Assembly: GCA_035911095.1 (NCBI GenBank)
Contig: JAMHWF010000136.1
Span: 1-64,000, forward strand
Direction of reading: 5' to 3'
From: JAMHWF01 sp035911095
Lineage (GTDB): Bacteria; Pseudomonadota; Gammaproteobacteria; Burkholderiales; Burkholderiaceae_C
Length of the DNA stretch: 64,000 nt
Positions 9,349 to 21,500 of this stretch are shown piece after piece. Each line of letters opens with the position of its first letter. Position 1 is the first letter of the stretch. A program made the position numbers and the translations under genes. The notes beneath the pieces were generated by a model. That model saw only the letters and a list, made by a program, of their open reading frames with translations, did not search any database and had not been told where the DNA came from.

Positions 9349-10493
9349 GCCGCGCCTCCACCGGCCACCCCTGCGACGCCGGCACCGCCGGCCGGGCCGT
9401 CATCCCGCCGCGACCGCCCCGGCAGCAGCCGGCGCACCGCGCCGACCTCGCGCCACCAGAGCAGCGCGAGCGCGCCGAGGAAGACCGCGCCGTGCAGCAC
9501 GGCCAGGGCCGTGCCCATGCCGGCGCGGCCGTTCGCGATCCACGCCTGGGTGAGGTTGATCAGGTTGAAATAGACGACGAAGGCCAGCAGGGCGAACAGC
9601 AGGTTCCAGTTGCTCGCCTTGCGCGGGTTGGTCGCCGCCAGGCCGACGCCGAGCAGCACGAAGTTCGCCCCGCCGAGCACGAGGCCCAGGCGCCAGGCCA
9701 GCTCGCCCTGCGAGGCGGGCGAAGGGTCGTGCAGCAGTTCCATCGTGTTGCGGGCCTTCGGCGGGCGGTTGTCCATGCTCTTCACCGCGCCTTCCTCGAC
9801 CAGCACGCTGTAGTTCTCGAAGCGCGAGAGCGTCTTCTCGCCGTCGTCGCGCCGCTCCTCGTTGCGCTGGCCGCGGTCGAGGACGAGGAAGGAGTCGCTG
9901 TTGCGCATCTCGATGCGCCCGCGCCGGGCCGAGGTGACCGACTCGACGTTGTTGTCCGACTGCAGGATGAACACGTTCTCGGCGTCGCGCTCGTTCTCGC
10001 TGCTGCGGTCGATGAAGAACACCCGCCGCCCGTCGCTCGAGGACTGGAACTGCCCGGGCGCGACGCGCGAGAGATCGGACCGGCCCTCGTAGCGTGCCTT
10101 CAGGTCGTTGCCGTTGCGGTTGCCCCAGGGCCAGACGAAGAAGGTGAGCAGGGCCACCACGACCAGGATCGGCGCGCTGGTGCGCAGCACCGGCCGCACG
10201 AAGCGGCGCAGCCCGGCGCCGCTGGAGAACCAGATCGCCATCTCGCTCTCGCGGTACATGCGCCCGAGCGTCGCGACCACCGCGACGAAGAGCGACAGGA
10301 TCAGCATCAGCGGCAGCTGGCCGAGCGCGGTGTAGCCCAGCATCAGCACCACGTCCTGCGGCGATACCTGGCCCTTCGCGGCCAGGCCGAGGGTGCGGAT
10401 CAACAGCATCGTGATGACGATCGTCAGGATCACCACGAGCGTCGCGCCGAAGCTTCGGGAGAGGTCTCGCCTCAGAGTGGAATCGAATAACAT
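9345..10493 (-). CDS. lptF: LPS export permease LptF
   Basis: 382 residues. Starts MLFDSTLRRDLSRSFGATLVV, typical of LptF, with three N-terminal membrane spans, a periplasmic domain (about 110-255) and three C-terminal spans. The C terminus carries a Gly/Ala-rich tail. It is the first gene of a five-gene minus-strand run and is divergent from pepA with only 25 bp between the start codons, so both promoters must overlap each other or the coding ends. The lptF-pepA divergent pair is conserved in many beta- and gammaproteobacteria. Confidence 0.95.
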   Translation of the reverse strand: MLFDSTLRRDLSRSFGATLVVILTIVITMLLIRTLGLAAKGQVSPQDVVLMLGYTALGQLPLMLILSLFVAVVATLGRMYRESEMAIWFSSGAGLRRFVRPVLRTSAPILVVVALLTFFVWPWGNRNGNDLKARYEGRSDLSRVAPGQFQSSSDGRRVFFIDRSSENERDAENVFILQSDNNVESVTSARRGRIEMRNSDSFLVLDRGQRNEERRDDGEKTLSRFENYSVLVEEGAVKSMDNRPPKARNTMELLHDPSPASQGELAWRLGLVLGGANFVLLGVGLAATNPRKASNWNLLFALLAFVVYFNLINLTQAWIANGRAGMGTALAVLHGAVFLGALALLWWREVGAVRRLLPGRSRRDDGPAGGAGVAGVAGGGAA

Positions 10494-10518
10494 CGCGCGA
10501 TTTTCAGCGGGCTGGATT

Positions 10519-11988
10519 ATGGACTTCCGATCACAGGTGGTTTCCCCCGATGCCTTGTCGGCGTTGGCGGTCGATGCGCTGGTGCTGGTTGTCGGCAGCG
10601 AGGCGCCGGACGAGGGCTTCGACGCGCCGCTGGCGGCGATCCTGAAGCAGGCCGTCGAGGCGGGCGATTTCCAGTGCAAGGCGGGCCGCAGCCTCTATCT
10701 TCACCGGCCGGCCGGGCTCAAGGCGGAACGCCTGCTGCTCGTCGCCGCGCCGGGGCTGACGCTCAAGGGCTGGTCGAAGGCGCTCGCCGCAGCCGTCGCC
10801 CAGCTGAAGGCCGGAGGCAGCGCGCATCTCGCGGTGGCCGCCTGCGGCACCGGGGCCGGCGAACTCGGCGAGGCCCAGGCCGAGCGCTTCCCGATCGCGA
10901 TCGAGGACGCCCTCTACGTCTACCGCCACACCAAGCCGAGCGCGCCGAAGGCGCCGGCGCTGGCCAAGGCGACGCTGCTGTGCGGCAAGGCGCAGGCACG
11001 GCCGGTGCAGAAAGGGCTGGCGCGCGGCCGTGCGATCGCCGACGGCGTCGCGACCGCCCGCGAGTGGGCCAACCGGCCCGGCAACCACTGCCGCCCGCGC
11101 GACCTGGCCGACGAGGCGCGCCGCCTCGGCCGCACCCACGGCCTGAAGGTGCAGGTGTTCGACCGCAAGCAGATCGAGACGCTCGGGATGAACACCTTCC
11201 TCTCGGTGACGCAGGGCTCCGAGGAGCCGCCGCGCTTCATCGTGATGCGCTACGAGGGAGCCGCCTCGAAGGCCGATGCGCCCTTCGTGCTGGTGGGCAA
11301 GGGCATCACCTTCGACACCGGTGGCATCTCGATCAAGCCGTCCGCCGAGATGGACGAGATGAAGTTCGACATGAGCGGCGCGGCCAGCGTGCTCGGCACG
11401 ATGCGGGCGATCGCCGAGCTGAAGCCGAAGCTGAACGTCGTGGGCCTGATCCCGAGCTGCGAGAACATGCCCGATGGCCGCGCGGTCAAGCCGGGCGACG
11501 TCGTCACCAGCCTGTCGGGCCAGACGGTCGAGATCCTGAACACCGACGCCGAAGGGCGGCTGATCCTCTGTGACGCGCTGACCTACGCCGAGCGGCTCAA
11601 GCCCGCGGCGGTGATCGACATCGCGACGCTCACCGGCGCCTGCGTGATCGCGCTCGGCCATCACCACTCGGGCCTCTTCAGCCCGGACGAGACGCTCGCG
11701 TCCGACCTCCTGGCCGCCGGCCAGGCCACGCTCGACACCTGCTGGCGCCTGCCGCTCGACGACGAGTACGACGAGTCGCTGAAGAGCAACTTCGCGGACA
11801 TGGGCAACGTCGGCGGGCGTGCCGGCGGTGCGATCACCGCGGCGATGTTCCTCAAGCGCTTCACCGGCAAGTACCGCTGGGCGCACCTGGACATCGCCGG
11901 CACGGCCTGGAAGTCTGGCGGGGCCAAGGGCGCCACCGGCCGACCGGTGCCGTTGCTCACCCACTTCCTGCTGTCGCAGGCCGGCTGA
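10519..11988 (+). CDS. pepA: Leucyl aminopeptidase PepA
   Basis: 489 residues, M17 family. The N-terminal macro-like domain covers about 1-170 and the catalytic domain follows, with metal-binding KGITFDTGGISIKPS and the signature NTDAEGRLIL (residues 341-350). It removes N-terminal residues from peptides using two metal ions, in a hexamer; PepA in E. coli also binds DNA at cer and carAB. The ATG at 10519 gives MDFRSQ, which aligns with the family start. Upstream in-frame ATGs lie inside the divergent lptF gene. Confidence 0.96.
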   Translation: MDFRSQVVSPDALSALAVDALVLVVGSEAPDEGFDAPLAAILKQAVEAGDFQCKAGRSLYLHRPAGLKAERLLLVAAPGLTLKGWSKALAAAVAQLKAGGSAHLAVAACGTGAGELGEAQAERFPIAIEDALYVYRHTKPSAPKAPALAKATLLCGKAQARPVQKGLARGRAIADGVATAREWANRPGNHCRPRDLADEARRLGRTHGLKVQVFDRKQIETLGMNTFLSVTQGSEEPPRFIVMRYEGAASKADAPFVLVGKGITFDTGGISIKPSAEMDEMKFDMSGAASVLGTMRAIAELKPKLNVVGLIPSCENMPDGRAVKPGDVVTSLSGQTVEILNTDAEGRLILCDALTYAERLKPAAVIDIATLTGACVIALGHHHSGLFSPDETLASDLLAAGQATLDTCWRLPLDDEYDESLKSNFADMGNVGGRAGGAITAAMFLKRFTGKYRWAHLDIAGTAWKSGGAKGATGRPVPLLTHFLLSQAG

Positions 11989-12040
11989 ACGCCACGTCGT
12001 CCCTGTCCGTCGATCGACCTGGGGTCGGGGCCACCGCGGG

Positions 12041-12472
12041 ATGACCGAGATCAGCTTCCACACCCACGTGCCCGACGTGCTGGGCTACGCCTGCAGGCTG
12101 CTGCGCAAGGGGCTGCGGCAGGGCGCCCGGCTGGTGGTGACCGCCGACGGGGCCACTCTCGGCCAGCTCGACCGCGCCCTCTGGGTGTTCGACCCGCTCG
12201 CCTTCGTGCCGCACCGCCGGCTGGCGCCCGGCGCCGAGGTGCCGGCGCTGCTGCGCGACACGCCGATCTGGCTGCTCGACGCCGGCGCGGAGGCGCCGAG
12301 CCTGGACACGCTGGTCAACCTCGGCCCCGGGCCGGCGGCGGGTTTCGAGAGCTTTGCGCGGGTCATCGAGATCGTCGGCGAGGACGCCGAAGCGGCCCAG
12401 GCCGGCCGCCTGCGCTGGCGCCATTACACCGAGCGCGGATACGCGATCCGCCACCACCGCCCGGCAGTTTGA
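12041..12472 (+). CDS. holC: DNA polymerase III chi subunit
   Basis: 143 residues matching HolC: MTEISFHTHVPD at the start, RLLRKGLRQGARLVV, and the C-terminal RLRWRHYTERGYAIRHH. Chi binds the C terminus of single-stranded DNA-binding protein and links it to the clamp-loader through psi. It follows pepA by 52 bp, the usual order in proteobacteria, so they are probably co-transcribed. No clear terminator is visible in the 136 bp before the next gene. Confidence 0.92.
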   Translation: MTEISFHTHVPDVLGYACRLLRKGLRQGARLVVTADGATLGQLDRALWVFDPLAFVPHRRLAPGAEVPALLRDTPIWLLDAGAEAPSLDTLVNLGPGPAAGFESFARVIEIVGEDAEAAQAGRLRWRHYTERGYAIRHHRPAV

Positions 12473-12608
12473 AGCGGTTGCCGTAGGGGGTTTCCTCCGG
12501 GGGTTGGCACTGGGTTTTCCGCCTCGAGATGGCCTGCTTTTTGCGGTATCTTCTGCGCCGTCGAGAAATACCCCCAGGCTCGACGCTCTTTCATCCGGAG
12601 GTCATTTA

Positions 12609-13742
12609 ATGCAAGTCAAGTTCCATCTGATCGCGGCGGCTGCGGTGGCGATGATCGCCGGCACCGCGTCCGCGCAGGATCTGGTCGTCACCATCGGCCA
12701 CGTTGCCCCTGTATCCGGCGCTCAGGCCCACTATGGAAAGGACAACGAGAACGGCGCCCGCATGGCGGTCGACGACCTGAACGCCAAGGGCGTGACGATC
12801 GGCGGCAAGAAGGTCAAGTTCGAACTCGCCGCCGAGGACGACGCGGCCGACCCGAAGCAGGGCACCGCGGTCGCCACGAAACTGTGCGACGCCAAGGTGA
12901 ACGGGGTGGTGGGACACCTGAACTCGGGCACGACGATCCCGGCCTCGAGCATCTACAGCAAGTGCGGCATCCCGATGATCACGCCCTCGGCCACCAACCC
13001 GTCGCTGACGCAGCAGCCGGGCGTGAAGGGCATCTACCGCGTGATCGCCAACGACAACGCGCTCGGCGCCGGCCTCGCGCTGTACGCGGCCAACACCCTG
13101 GGCCTGAAGAAGGTCGCGATCATCGATGACCGCACCGCCTACGGGAAGGGCGTCGCCGAGATCTTCAAGAAGACCGCGCAAGCCAAGGGCCTCACCGTCG
13201 TCGACGAGCAGTACACCGACGACAAGAAGACCGACTTCATGGCGATCCTGACCTCGATCAAGTCGAAGGCTCCGGACGGCATCATGTTCGGCGGCATGGA
13301 CCCGCAGGGCGGCCCGATGCTGCGCCAGATGCAGCAACTGGGCATGACCAACGTCAAGTACTTCGGCGGCGACGGCATCTGTACGGTCAAGCTGGCCGAG
13401 CTCGCGGCCGGCGCCCCGACGCTGTCGAACGTGGTCTGCGCCGAAGGCGGTGCCTCGCTCTCGAAGATGGAAGGCGGCACCGCGTGGAAGGCGCGCTACG
13501 ACGCGAAGTTCCCGGGCCAGTTCCAGATCTATTCGCCCTACGTCTATGACGCGGTGATGGTGCTGGTCGAGGCGATGGTCAAGGCCGGCTCTGCCGACCC
13601 GGCGGTCTACGCGCCGAAGCTGGCCGAAAGCGACTACAAGGGCGTGACCGCGACGATCAAGTTCGAGAAGGATGGCGAACTGATCAACCCGGCCATGACC
13701 CTCTACACCTACAAGGACGGCAAGAAGGTCGCGCTGAACTGA
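12609..13742 (+). CDS. livK: Branched-chain amino-acid ABC transporter substrate-binding protein
   Basis: 377 residues, Leu/Ile/Val-binding (periplasmic binding protein type 1) family. The signal peptide ends at about residue 22 (GTASAQD). The mature start TIGHVAPVSGAQAHYGKDNENGARMAVDDLN is the family signature, and conserved Cys residues in the first lobe (KLCDAKVNG, YSKCGIP) are present. It would deliver branched-chain or related amino acids to a Liv permease. No permease or ATPase genes are adjacent, so it is an orphan binding protein here. GGAGG lies 8 bp before the ATG. A strong terminator follows, indicating a single-gene unit. Confidence 0.93.
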   Translation: MQVKFHLIAAAAVAMIAGTASAQDLVVTIGHVAPVSGAQAHYGKDNENGARMAVDDLNAKGVTIGGKKVKFELAAEDDAADPKQGTAVATKLCDAKVNGVVGHLNSGTTIPASSIYSKCGIPMITPSATNPSLTQQPGVKGIYRVIANDNALGAGLALYAANTLGLKKVAIIDDRTAYGKGVAEIFKKTAQAKGLTVVDEQYTDDKKTDFMAILTSIKSKAPDGIMFGGMDPQGGPMLRQMQQLGMTNVKYFGGDGICTVKLAELAAGAPTLSNVVCAEGGASLSKMEGGTAWKARYDAKFPGQFQIYSPYVYDAVMVLVEAMVKAGSADPAVYAPKLAESDYKGVTATIKFEKDGELINPAMTLYTYKDGKKVALN

Positions 13743-13762
13743 GCGGCCTGATGTCGGGAATG

Positions 13763-13788
13763 AAGGGCGCCCTCGTGGCGCCCTTTTT
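13763..13788 (+). terminator. Rho-independent terminator after livK
   Basis: The stem GGGCGCC (13765-13771) pairs with GGCGCCC (13777-13783) around a 5-base loop and is followed by TTTTT. It ends exactly where the convergent glgX gene stops. AA precedes the stem, so it has little U-tract for the opposite direction. Confidence 0.9.
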
Positions 13789-15859
13789 CATGCCCGGTCC
13801 AGCCTCTCGACGACGCGCTCGAGCAGGATGACGGCGTGAGGCGCGAGCGTCGTCGCGCTGTCGACCACCGTGCCGGTCGTCGCGTCGGACGAGGCGTCGA
13901 GGCAGATCCGCCAGGTGCCGGCCGGGAGGCGGAACTCGAGCGCCGCATGCTGCCCGTTGAGCAGCCACAGCAGGGGCGGCCCCCCTGCACCCGGCGCGCC
14001 GATCCACACGCCGAGCGCACGCCGCGCCGGGTCGTTCCAGTCGTCATGGGCCATTGGCGCGCCGTCCGGGCGCAGCCAGCCGAGATCGGGCACGCCGTCG
14101 TGCGCGTGGCCGCGGTACCAGCGGTCGGCCAGGGGCTGCAGTGCCAGGCGCAGCGCGATGGCGCGCGCGGCGAAATCGATCAGCGATTCATCAGCCGCGG
14201 CCCAGTCGATCCAGGTCGTCTCGTTGTCCTGGCAGTAGGGGTTGTTGTTGCCGCCCTGGCCGTGGCCGAGCTCGTCGCCGGCGCAGAGCATCGGCGTGCC
14301 CTGGGCCAGCAGCAGCGTCGCGAGCAGCGAGCGGGCGAGCACCGCCCGCCGCGCACGCACCGCCGGGTCGTCGCTCGGGCCCTCGGCGCCGCAGTTCCAG
14401 CCCAGGTTGTGACCGTGGCCGTCGCGGTTGTCCTCGCCGTTCGCCTCGTTGCGCTTGTGCTCGTGGCTGAGCAGGTCGCGCAGCGTGAAGCCGTCGTGGG
14501 CGACGATGAAGTTGACCGAGGCGCTGGGCAGCCGCCGCCGGTGGTGGAACAGGTCGGCCGAGCCGGCGAGGCGCTGGGCGAGGGCGCCGCAGGTGCTCGG
14601 GTGGCCGAGCCACCAGCTGCGCGTGGTGTCGCGGAAGCGGTCGTTCCACTCGCACCAGCCGGGCGGGAACTGGCCGAGCCGGTAGCCGCCCGGGCCGATG
14701 TCCCAGGGCTCGGCGATCAGCTTGACGCCGGCCAGCACCGGGTCCTGCTGCACCGCGTGGAAGAAGGCGTGCCCTGCGCTGAAGCCCTGGTCGCCGCGGC
14801 CGAGCACGGTCGCGAGGTCGAAGCGAAAGCCGTCGACGTGCATCGCCTGGACCCAGTAGCGCAGGCTGTCGAGCACGAGTTGCAGGACCCGGGGCTGGCG
14901 CAGGTCAAGCGTGTTGCCGCAGCCGGTGTCGTTCTCGTAGAGCGCCGGGTCGTCCTGACGCAGCCGGTAGCAGCCCGGGTTGTCGAGCCCGCGCCACGAG
15001 ATCGAAGGCCCGGCCTCGTCGCTCTCGGCAGTGTGGTTGAAGACGACGTCGAGCACCACCTCGAGCCCGGCCTCGTGCAGCCGGCGCACCATGCGCCGGA
15101 ACTCGTCGCGCGGGCTCGCGCCGCCGGCGCCGCTGGCGTAGCGCGGCTCGACCGCGAAGAAGCCGATCGTGTTGTAGCCCCAGTAGTTGACGAGGCCCTG
15201 GCGCACCAGGCGCTCCTCGTCGACGTGCTGGTGCACCGGCAGCAAGCTCACGGCCGTGACGCCGAGCCGCTTCAGGTGGGCGATCGACGCGTCGCTCGCC
15301 AGCCCCGCGTAGCTGCCGCGCAGCGCCTCGGGCACGCCCGGGTGTCGGCGCGTGAACCCCTTGACGTGCAGCTCGTACAGCACCGTGTCGCCGATCGGCG
15401 TGCGCGGCGGCGCGTCGTCGCCCCAATCCCAGGCCTCGCAGGCCTCGTCGACGACACGCGCCTTCAGTGCCGTCGCCGCGTTGTCGACGTGGCTCTCGAG
15501 GGCTGGCGCGTCACGCCGGTGGGCGAAGGCCTCGTCGTTCCAGACGAAGTCGCCGACGATCTCGCGCGCATAGGGGTCGAGCAGCAGCCGGTCGGGGTTG
15601 AAGCGCATGCCGCGCTCGGGCTGCCAGGGCCCTCGCGCGCGCAGCCCGTAGACCAGGCCGGGCCCGGCACCGGGCAGGTAGCCGTGGAACACGTCGTGCG
15701 TCTGCGCGAGGCGCAGCCGTTGCCGTTCCACACGGCCCTCGGCGTCGAAGAGGCAGAGGTCGATCAGCTCGGCGTGCGAGGAGGCGACCGCGACGTTGAC
15801 GCCGCGCCCGTCCCAGTGCGCGCCGAGCGGCCAGGGCCGCCCGGTCTCGAGCGCGAAGT

Positions 15860-15863
<4 letters not shown>
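13788..15863 (-). CDS. glgX: Glycogen debranching enzyme GlgX
   Basis: 691 residues, GH13 isoamylase/GlgX type. N-terminal CBM48 (ETGRPWPLGAHWDGRGVNVAV), catalytic barrel with nucleophile in DGFRFDLA, acid/base in IAEPWDIG, and VAHDGFTLRDLLSHEHKRN. It cuts alpha-1,6 branches of phosphorylase limit dextrin. The only sensible start is TTG at 15861-15863, overlapping the glgP stop (TTGA); no in-frame ATG or GTG lies close upstream and no strong ribosome site is visible, so translation is probably coupled to glgP. The coding end touches the livK terminator. Confidence 0.9.
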
Positions 15864-18382
<2,519 letters not shown>

Positions 18383-18551
18383 GGAGGCTCCTCGGTATGG
18401 TTCTGGTTGGGGGCGGGGCAGGCGGCCCGGGCATGCATGCGTCGTGCCACCCCGGGGCGCGACGGCCCGGCCCATCCGGCGACGCGCGGCTTGCCGCGAG
18501 TCTATGCGGCATGATGGGCGCACAGAACGAACGCACCCGGAGACACGCCTC

Positions 18552-19823
18552 ATGGACCCGACCGATCTCGCTCGCAGCCTCGACTTGCCGAAGCGCGCCG
18601 TCGCACTCGTTCTCGCCGGCGGTCGCGGCAGCCGCCTCAAGCACCTGACCGATCGGCGCGCCAAGCCCGGCGTGTACTTCGCAGGCAAGTTCCGCATCAT
18701 CGACTTCGCACTGTCGAACAGCCTCAACTCCGGCATCCGCCGCATCGCGGTCATCACGCAATACAAGTCGCACAGCCTGTTGCAGCACCTGCAACGCGGC
18801 TGGGCCTTCCTGAAGACCGAGATGAACGAGTTCGTCGACCTCCTGCCGGCGCAGCAGCGCGTCGACGAGGAGTCGTGGTACCGCGGCACCGCCGATGCCG
18901 TGTGGCAGAACCAGGACATCATCGCCAGCTACCGGGCCGACTACATCGTCGTGCTGGCCGGCGACCACGTCTACAAGCAGAACTACGCGCTGATGCTGGC
19001 CGACCATGTGGCCAAGGGCAACGAGTGCACGGTGGCCTGCATCGCGGTCCCGCGCCACGAAGCCAGCGCCTTCGGCGTGATGGCGGTCGACGACAAGCAT
19101 CGCATCGTCGACTTCGTCGAAAAGCCCGCCGACCCGCCGTCGATGCCCGGCCACCCGGACAAGTCGCTGGCAAGCATGGGCATCTACGTGTTCAACGCGC
19201 GCTACCTCTACAAGACGCTCGAGGCGGACATGAACGACCCGAACTCGAGCCACGACTTCGGCAAGGACATCCTGCCGAAGGCGGTTGCCGAGGGGAAGGC
19301 GGTGGCCCATCCGTTCGACCTCAGCTGCGTCGGAACCCAGCCCGGCGACCTGCCGTACTGGCGCGACGTCGGCACGATCGACGCCTACTGGGACGCCAAC
19401 ATCGACCTGACGGCCACCGTGCCCCAGCTCGACCTGTACGACACCCGCTGGCCCATCTGGACCTACCAGCCACAGCTGCCGCCGGCGAAGTTCGTCCACA
19501 ACCAGGAAGACCGCCGCGGCGTGGCGATCGAGTCGCTGTGCTCCGGCGGCTGCATCATCTCCGGCGCGGTCTTCCGCTCGGTGCTGTTCTCGAGTGTCCG
19601 GGTGCATTCGCACGCGACGGTGAACTGGGGCGTGCTGCTGCCCGGCGTCCACATCGGGCGCGGGGCGCGCGTCTCGAAGGTCGTGATCGACCGCGACTGC
19701 CACGTCCCCGACGGCATGGTGATCGGCGAGGACCCGGTGGAAGACGCGCGTCGCTTCTACCGCAGCGAGGGCGGCGTGACCCTGGTCACCCGCGACATGC
19801 TGAAGGCGCTTGCCGACGCCTGA
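18552..19823 (+). CDS. glgC: Glucose-1-phosphate adenylyltransferase
   Basis: 423 residues. N-terminal nucleotidyltransferase with LVLAGGRGSRLKHLTDRRAKP, the GTADAVWQNQD and LAGDHVYKQNY motifs, and a C-terminal left-handed beta-helix (HSHATVNWGVLLPGVHIGRG). It makes ADP-glucose, the committed step of glycogen synthesis, and is normally allosterically controlled. First gene of glgC-glgA; glgA begins 23 bp downstream. Divergent from glgP, so synthesis and breakdown genes share one 169-bp control region. Confidence 0.96.
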   Translation: MDPTDLARSLDLPKRAVALVLAGGRGSRLKHLTDRRAKPGVYFAGKFRIIDFALSNSLNSGIRRIAVITQYKSHSLLQHLQRGWAFLKTEMNEFVDLLPAQQRVDEESWYRGTADAVWQNQDIIASYRADYIVVLAGDHVYKQNYALMLADHVAKGNECTVACIAVPRHEASAFGVMAVDDKHRIVDFVEKPADPPSMPGHPDKSLASMGIYVFNARYLYKTLEADMNDPNSSHDFGKDILPKAVAEGKAVAHPFDLSCVGTQPGDLPYWRDVGTIDAYWDANIDLTATVPQLDLYDTRWPIWTYQPQLPPAKFVHNQEDRRGVAIESLCSGGCIISGAVFRSVLFSSVRVHSHATVNWGVLLPGVHIGRGARVSKVVIDRDCHVPDGMVIGEDPVEDARRFYRSEGGVTLVTRDMLKALADA

Positions 19824-19846
19824 GAACCCGCCTCGGGCCGCCGCCG

Positions 19847-21328
19847 ATGAAGATCCTGCACGTCGCCGCTGAAGTCTTCCCCCTGGTCAAGACCGGTGGC
19901 CTCGCCGACGTGGTCGGCGCACTGCCGCCGGCGCTGCAGCGCGCCGGCGCCGATGTGCGGCTGCTGCTGCCCGGGCTGCCCGCGATCGCCGACGCGGTGC
20001 TGCACCAGAAGCCCGTCTGCGCCCTCGGCGCGCTGTTCGGCGCCGGGCGCGTGCACCTGCGGCTCGGCCAGCTGCCCTACAGCCACCTGCCGGTCTATGT
20101 GATCGACGCGCCCTACCTGTACCGCCGCCCCGGCGGCCCCTACCAGGACAACAGCGGCGCCGAATGGGCCGACAACCTGCAGCGCTTCGCGCTGCTCGGC
20201 TGGGTCGCGGCCCACTTGGCGGCCGGCGAGCTCGATCCGGCCTGGGTGCCCGAGGTGATGCATGCCCACGACTGGCACGCGGGCATGGCCTGCGCCTATG
20301 CCGCGCAGAACCCGGTGGCGCCGGCAGCGTCGGTCTACACGGTCCACAACCTCGCGTTCCAGGGCCTGTTCTCGACCGGCGACTTCCCTCTGCTCGGGCT
20401 GCCGGTGCGCTTTCTCTCGGCCGCGGGCATCGAGTACCACGGCCAGCTGTCGTTCATGAAGGCCGGGCTGCAGTTCGCCGACCGCGTCACCACCGTCAGC
20501 CCGAACTACGCGCGCGAGATCGCGACGCCGGCCTTCGGCTGCGGCCTCGATGGCGTGGTCCGCTCGCGCGGCGCCGAGATCTCGGGGATCCTCAACGGCA
20601 TCGACTACGACGTCTGGGACCCTTCGCGCGACACCGCGATCGCCCGCCGCTACGACGCCCTCGACCTCGAAGGCAAGGCGCAGTGCAAGGCGGCGCTGCA
20701 AGCCGAGGCGGGGCTCGTCGCCGACCCTGCCGCGATGCTCTGCGGCGTCGTCAGCCGCCTGACCGAGCAGAAGGGCCTCGACCTGGTCCTCGCGGCGCTG
20801 CCGGCACTGCTGGAGCACGGCGGCCAGCTGATGCTGCAGGGCACCGGCGACGCCTCGCTCGAAGCGGGTTTCCGCCTTGCCGAGCGGACCTATCCGGGGC
20901 GCGTCGCGGTGCGCATCGGCTACGACGAGATGTTCGCGCACCGCATCGTCGCCGGCTGCGACGCGATGCTCGTGCCCTCGCGCTTCGAGCCCTGCGGCCT
21001 GACGCAGATGTACGCGCTGCGCTACGGCACGCTGCCGATCGTGCGCCGCGTCGGCGGCCTCGCCGACACGGTGGTCGACGCCACCGCAGCGGCCGTCGAC
21101 CGCGACGGGGCCACCGGCTTCGTGTTCGACGAGCCGCATCCGGCGGCGCTGGCCAACACCTTCGGGCGCGCTGCTCAGACCTGGCGCGAGGCGCCGGCGT
21201 GGCGCCGCCTGATGGCGGCCGGGATGCGGCAGGTGCTGTCCTGGGACGGGCCGGCAGCCGAGTACCTGAAGCTCTACGAGGACGCGGCGCGGGCGCATGC
21301 CCAGAGCCCGAAGCGCCCGCCGGGCTGA
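19847..21328 (+). CDS. glgA: Glycogen synthase GlgA
   Basis: 493 residues, GT5. MKILHVAAEVFPLVKTGGLADVVG contains the ADP-glucose-binding KTGGL (Lys15). HAHDWHAG and the C-terminal RFEPCGLTQMYALRYGTLPIVRRVGGL motif are typical. It extends alpha-1,4-glucan chains from ADP-glucose. It follows glgC by 23 bp. No branching enzyme gene (glgB) or maltosyltransferase (glgE) is in this window, so either a branching enzyme lies elsewhere or the polymer is lightly branched. Confidence 0.96.
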   Translation: MKILHVAAEVFPLVKTGGLADVVGALPPALQRAGADVRLLLPGLPAIADAVLHQKPVCALGALFGAGRVHLRLGQLPYSHLPVYVIDAPYLYRRPGGPYQDNSGAEWADNLQRFALLGWVAAHLAAGELDPAWVPEVMHAHDWHAGMACAYAAQNPVAPAASVYTVHNLAFQGLFSTGDFPLLGLPVRFLSAAGIEYHGQLSFMKAGLQFADRVTTVSPNYAREIATPAFGCGLDGVVRSRGAEISGILNGIDYDVWDPSRDTAIARRYDALDLEGKAQCKAALQAEAGLVADPAAMLCGVVSRLTEQKGLDLVLAALPALLEHGGQLMLQGTGDASLEAGFRLAERTYPGRVAVRIGYDEMFAHRIVAGCDAMLVPSRFEPCGLTQMYALRYGTLPIVRRVGGLADTVVDATAAAVDRDGATGFVFDEPHPAALANTFGRAAQTWREAPAWRRLMAAGMRQVLSWDGPAAEYLKLYEDAARAHAQSPKRPPG

Positions 21329-21346
21329 CCGGCCTCGTCAAGGGCC

Positions 21347-21437
21347 TGGCGGAGGGGGCGGGATTCGAACCCGCGGTGGGCTGTTAACCCACACACGCTT
21401 TCCAGGCGTGCGACTTAAACCGCTCATCCACCCCTCC
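21347..21437 (-). tRNA. tRNA-Ser (anticodon GGA)
   Basis: Read on the minus strand: acceptor GGAGGGG pairs with the 3' CCCCTCC, followed by G73 and an encoded CCA. The anticodon stem CACGC/GCGTG encloses the loop CTGGAAA, giving anticodon GGA. The T arm GCGGGTTCGAATCCCGC is present, and there is a long variable arm as expected for a class II serine tRNA. Length is 91 nt including CCA. It reads UCC/UCU codons. Confidence 0.97.
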
Positions 21438-21448
21438 GGGAGGCGCGG

Positions 21449-21454
21449 ATTCTA
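21449..21454 (-). promoter_or_regulatory. Likely -10 element of the tRNA-Ser promoter
   Basis: TAGAAT on the minus strand lies 11 bases upstream of the tRNA 5' end, the right distance for a short leader. No good -35 is visible 16-18 bp further upstream (the region reads GCGCCG), so the call rests on the -10 and its position. Confidence 0.5.
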
Positions 21455-21500
21455 TCGGAGGGGCGACCGCACGGCGCGGTGCCGCACCGGCGTTCGACGC

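Noticed and set aside
12504..12522. Sigma-54-like TTGGCAC upstream of livK
   Set aside because: The GG to GC spacing is 13 instead of 10 bases, which abolishes sigma-54 recognition.
18491..18519. TTGCCG as a -35 for glgC
   Set aside because: At 16-18 bp downstream there is only a poor -10 (ATGGGC).
21438..21500. Attachment site or genomic island boundary at tRNA-Ser
   Set aside because: No repeat of the tRNA 3' end, integrase or compositional break is seen on either side.
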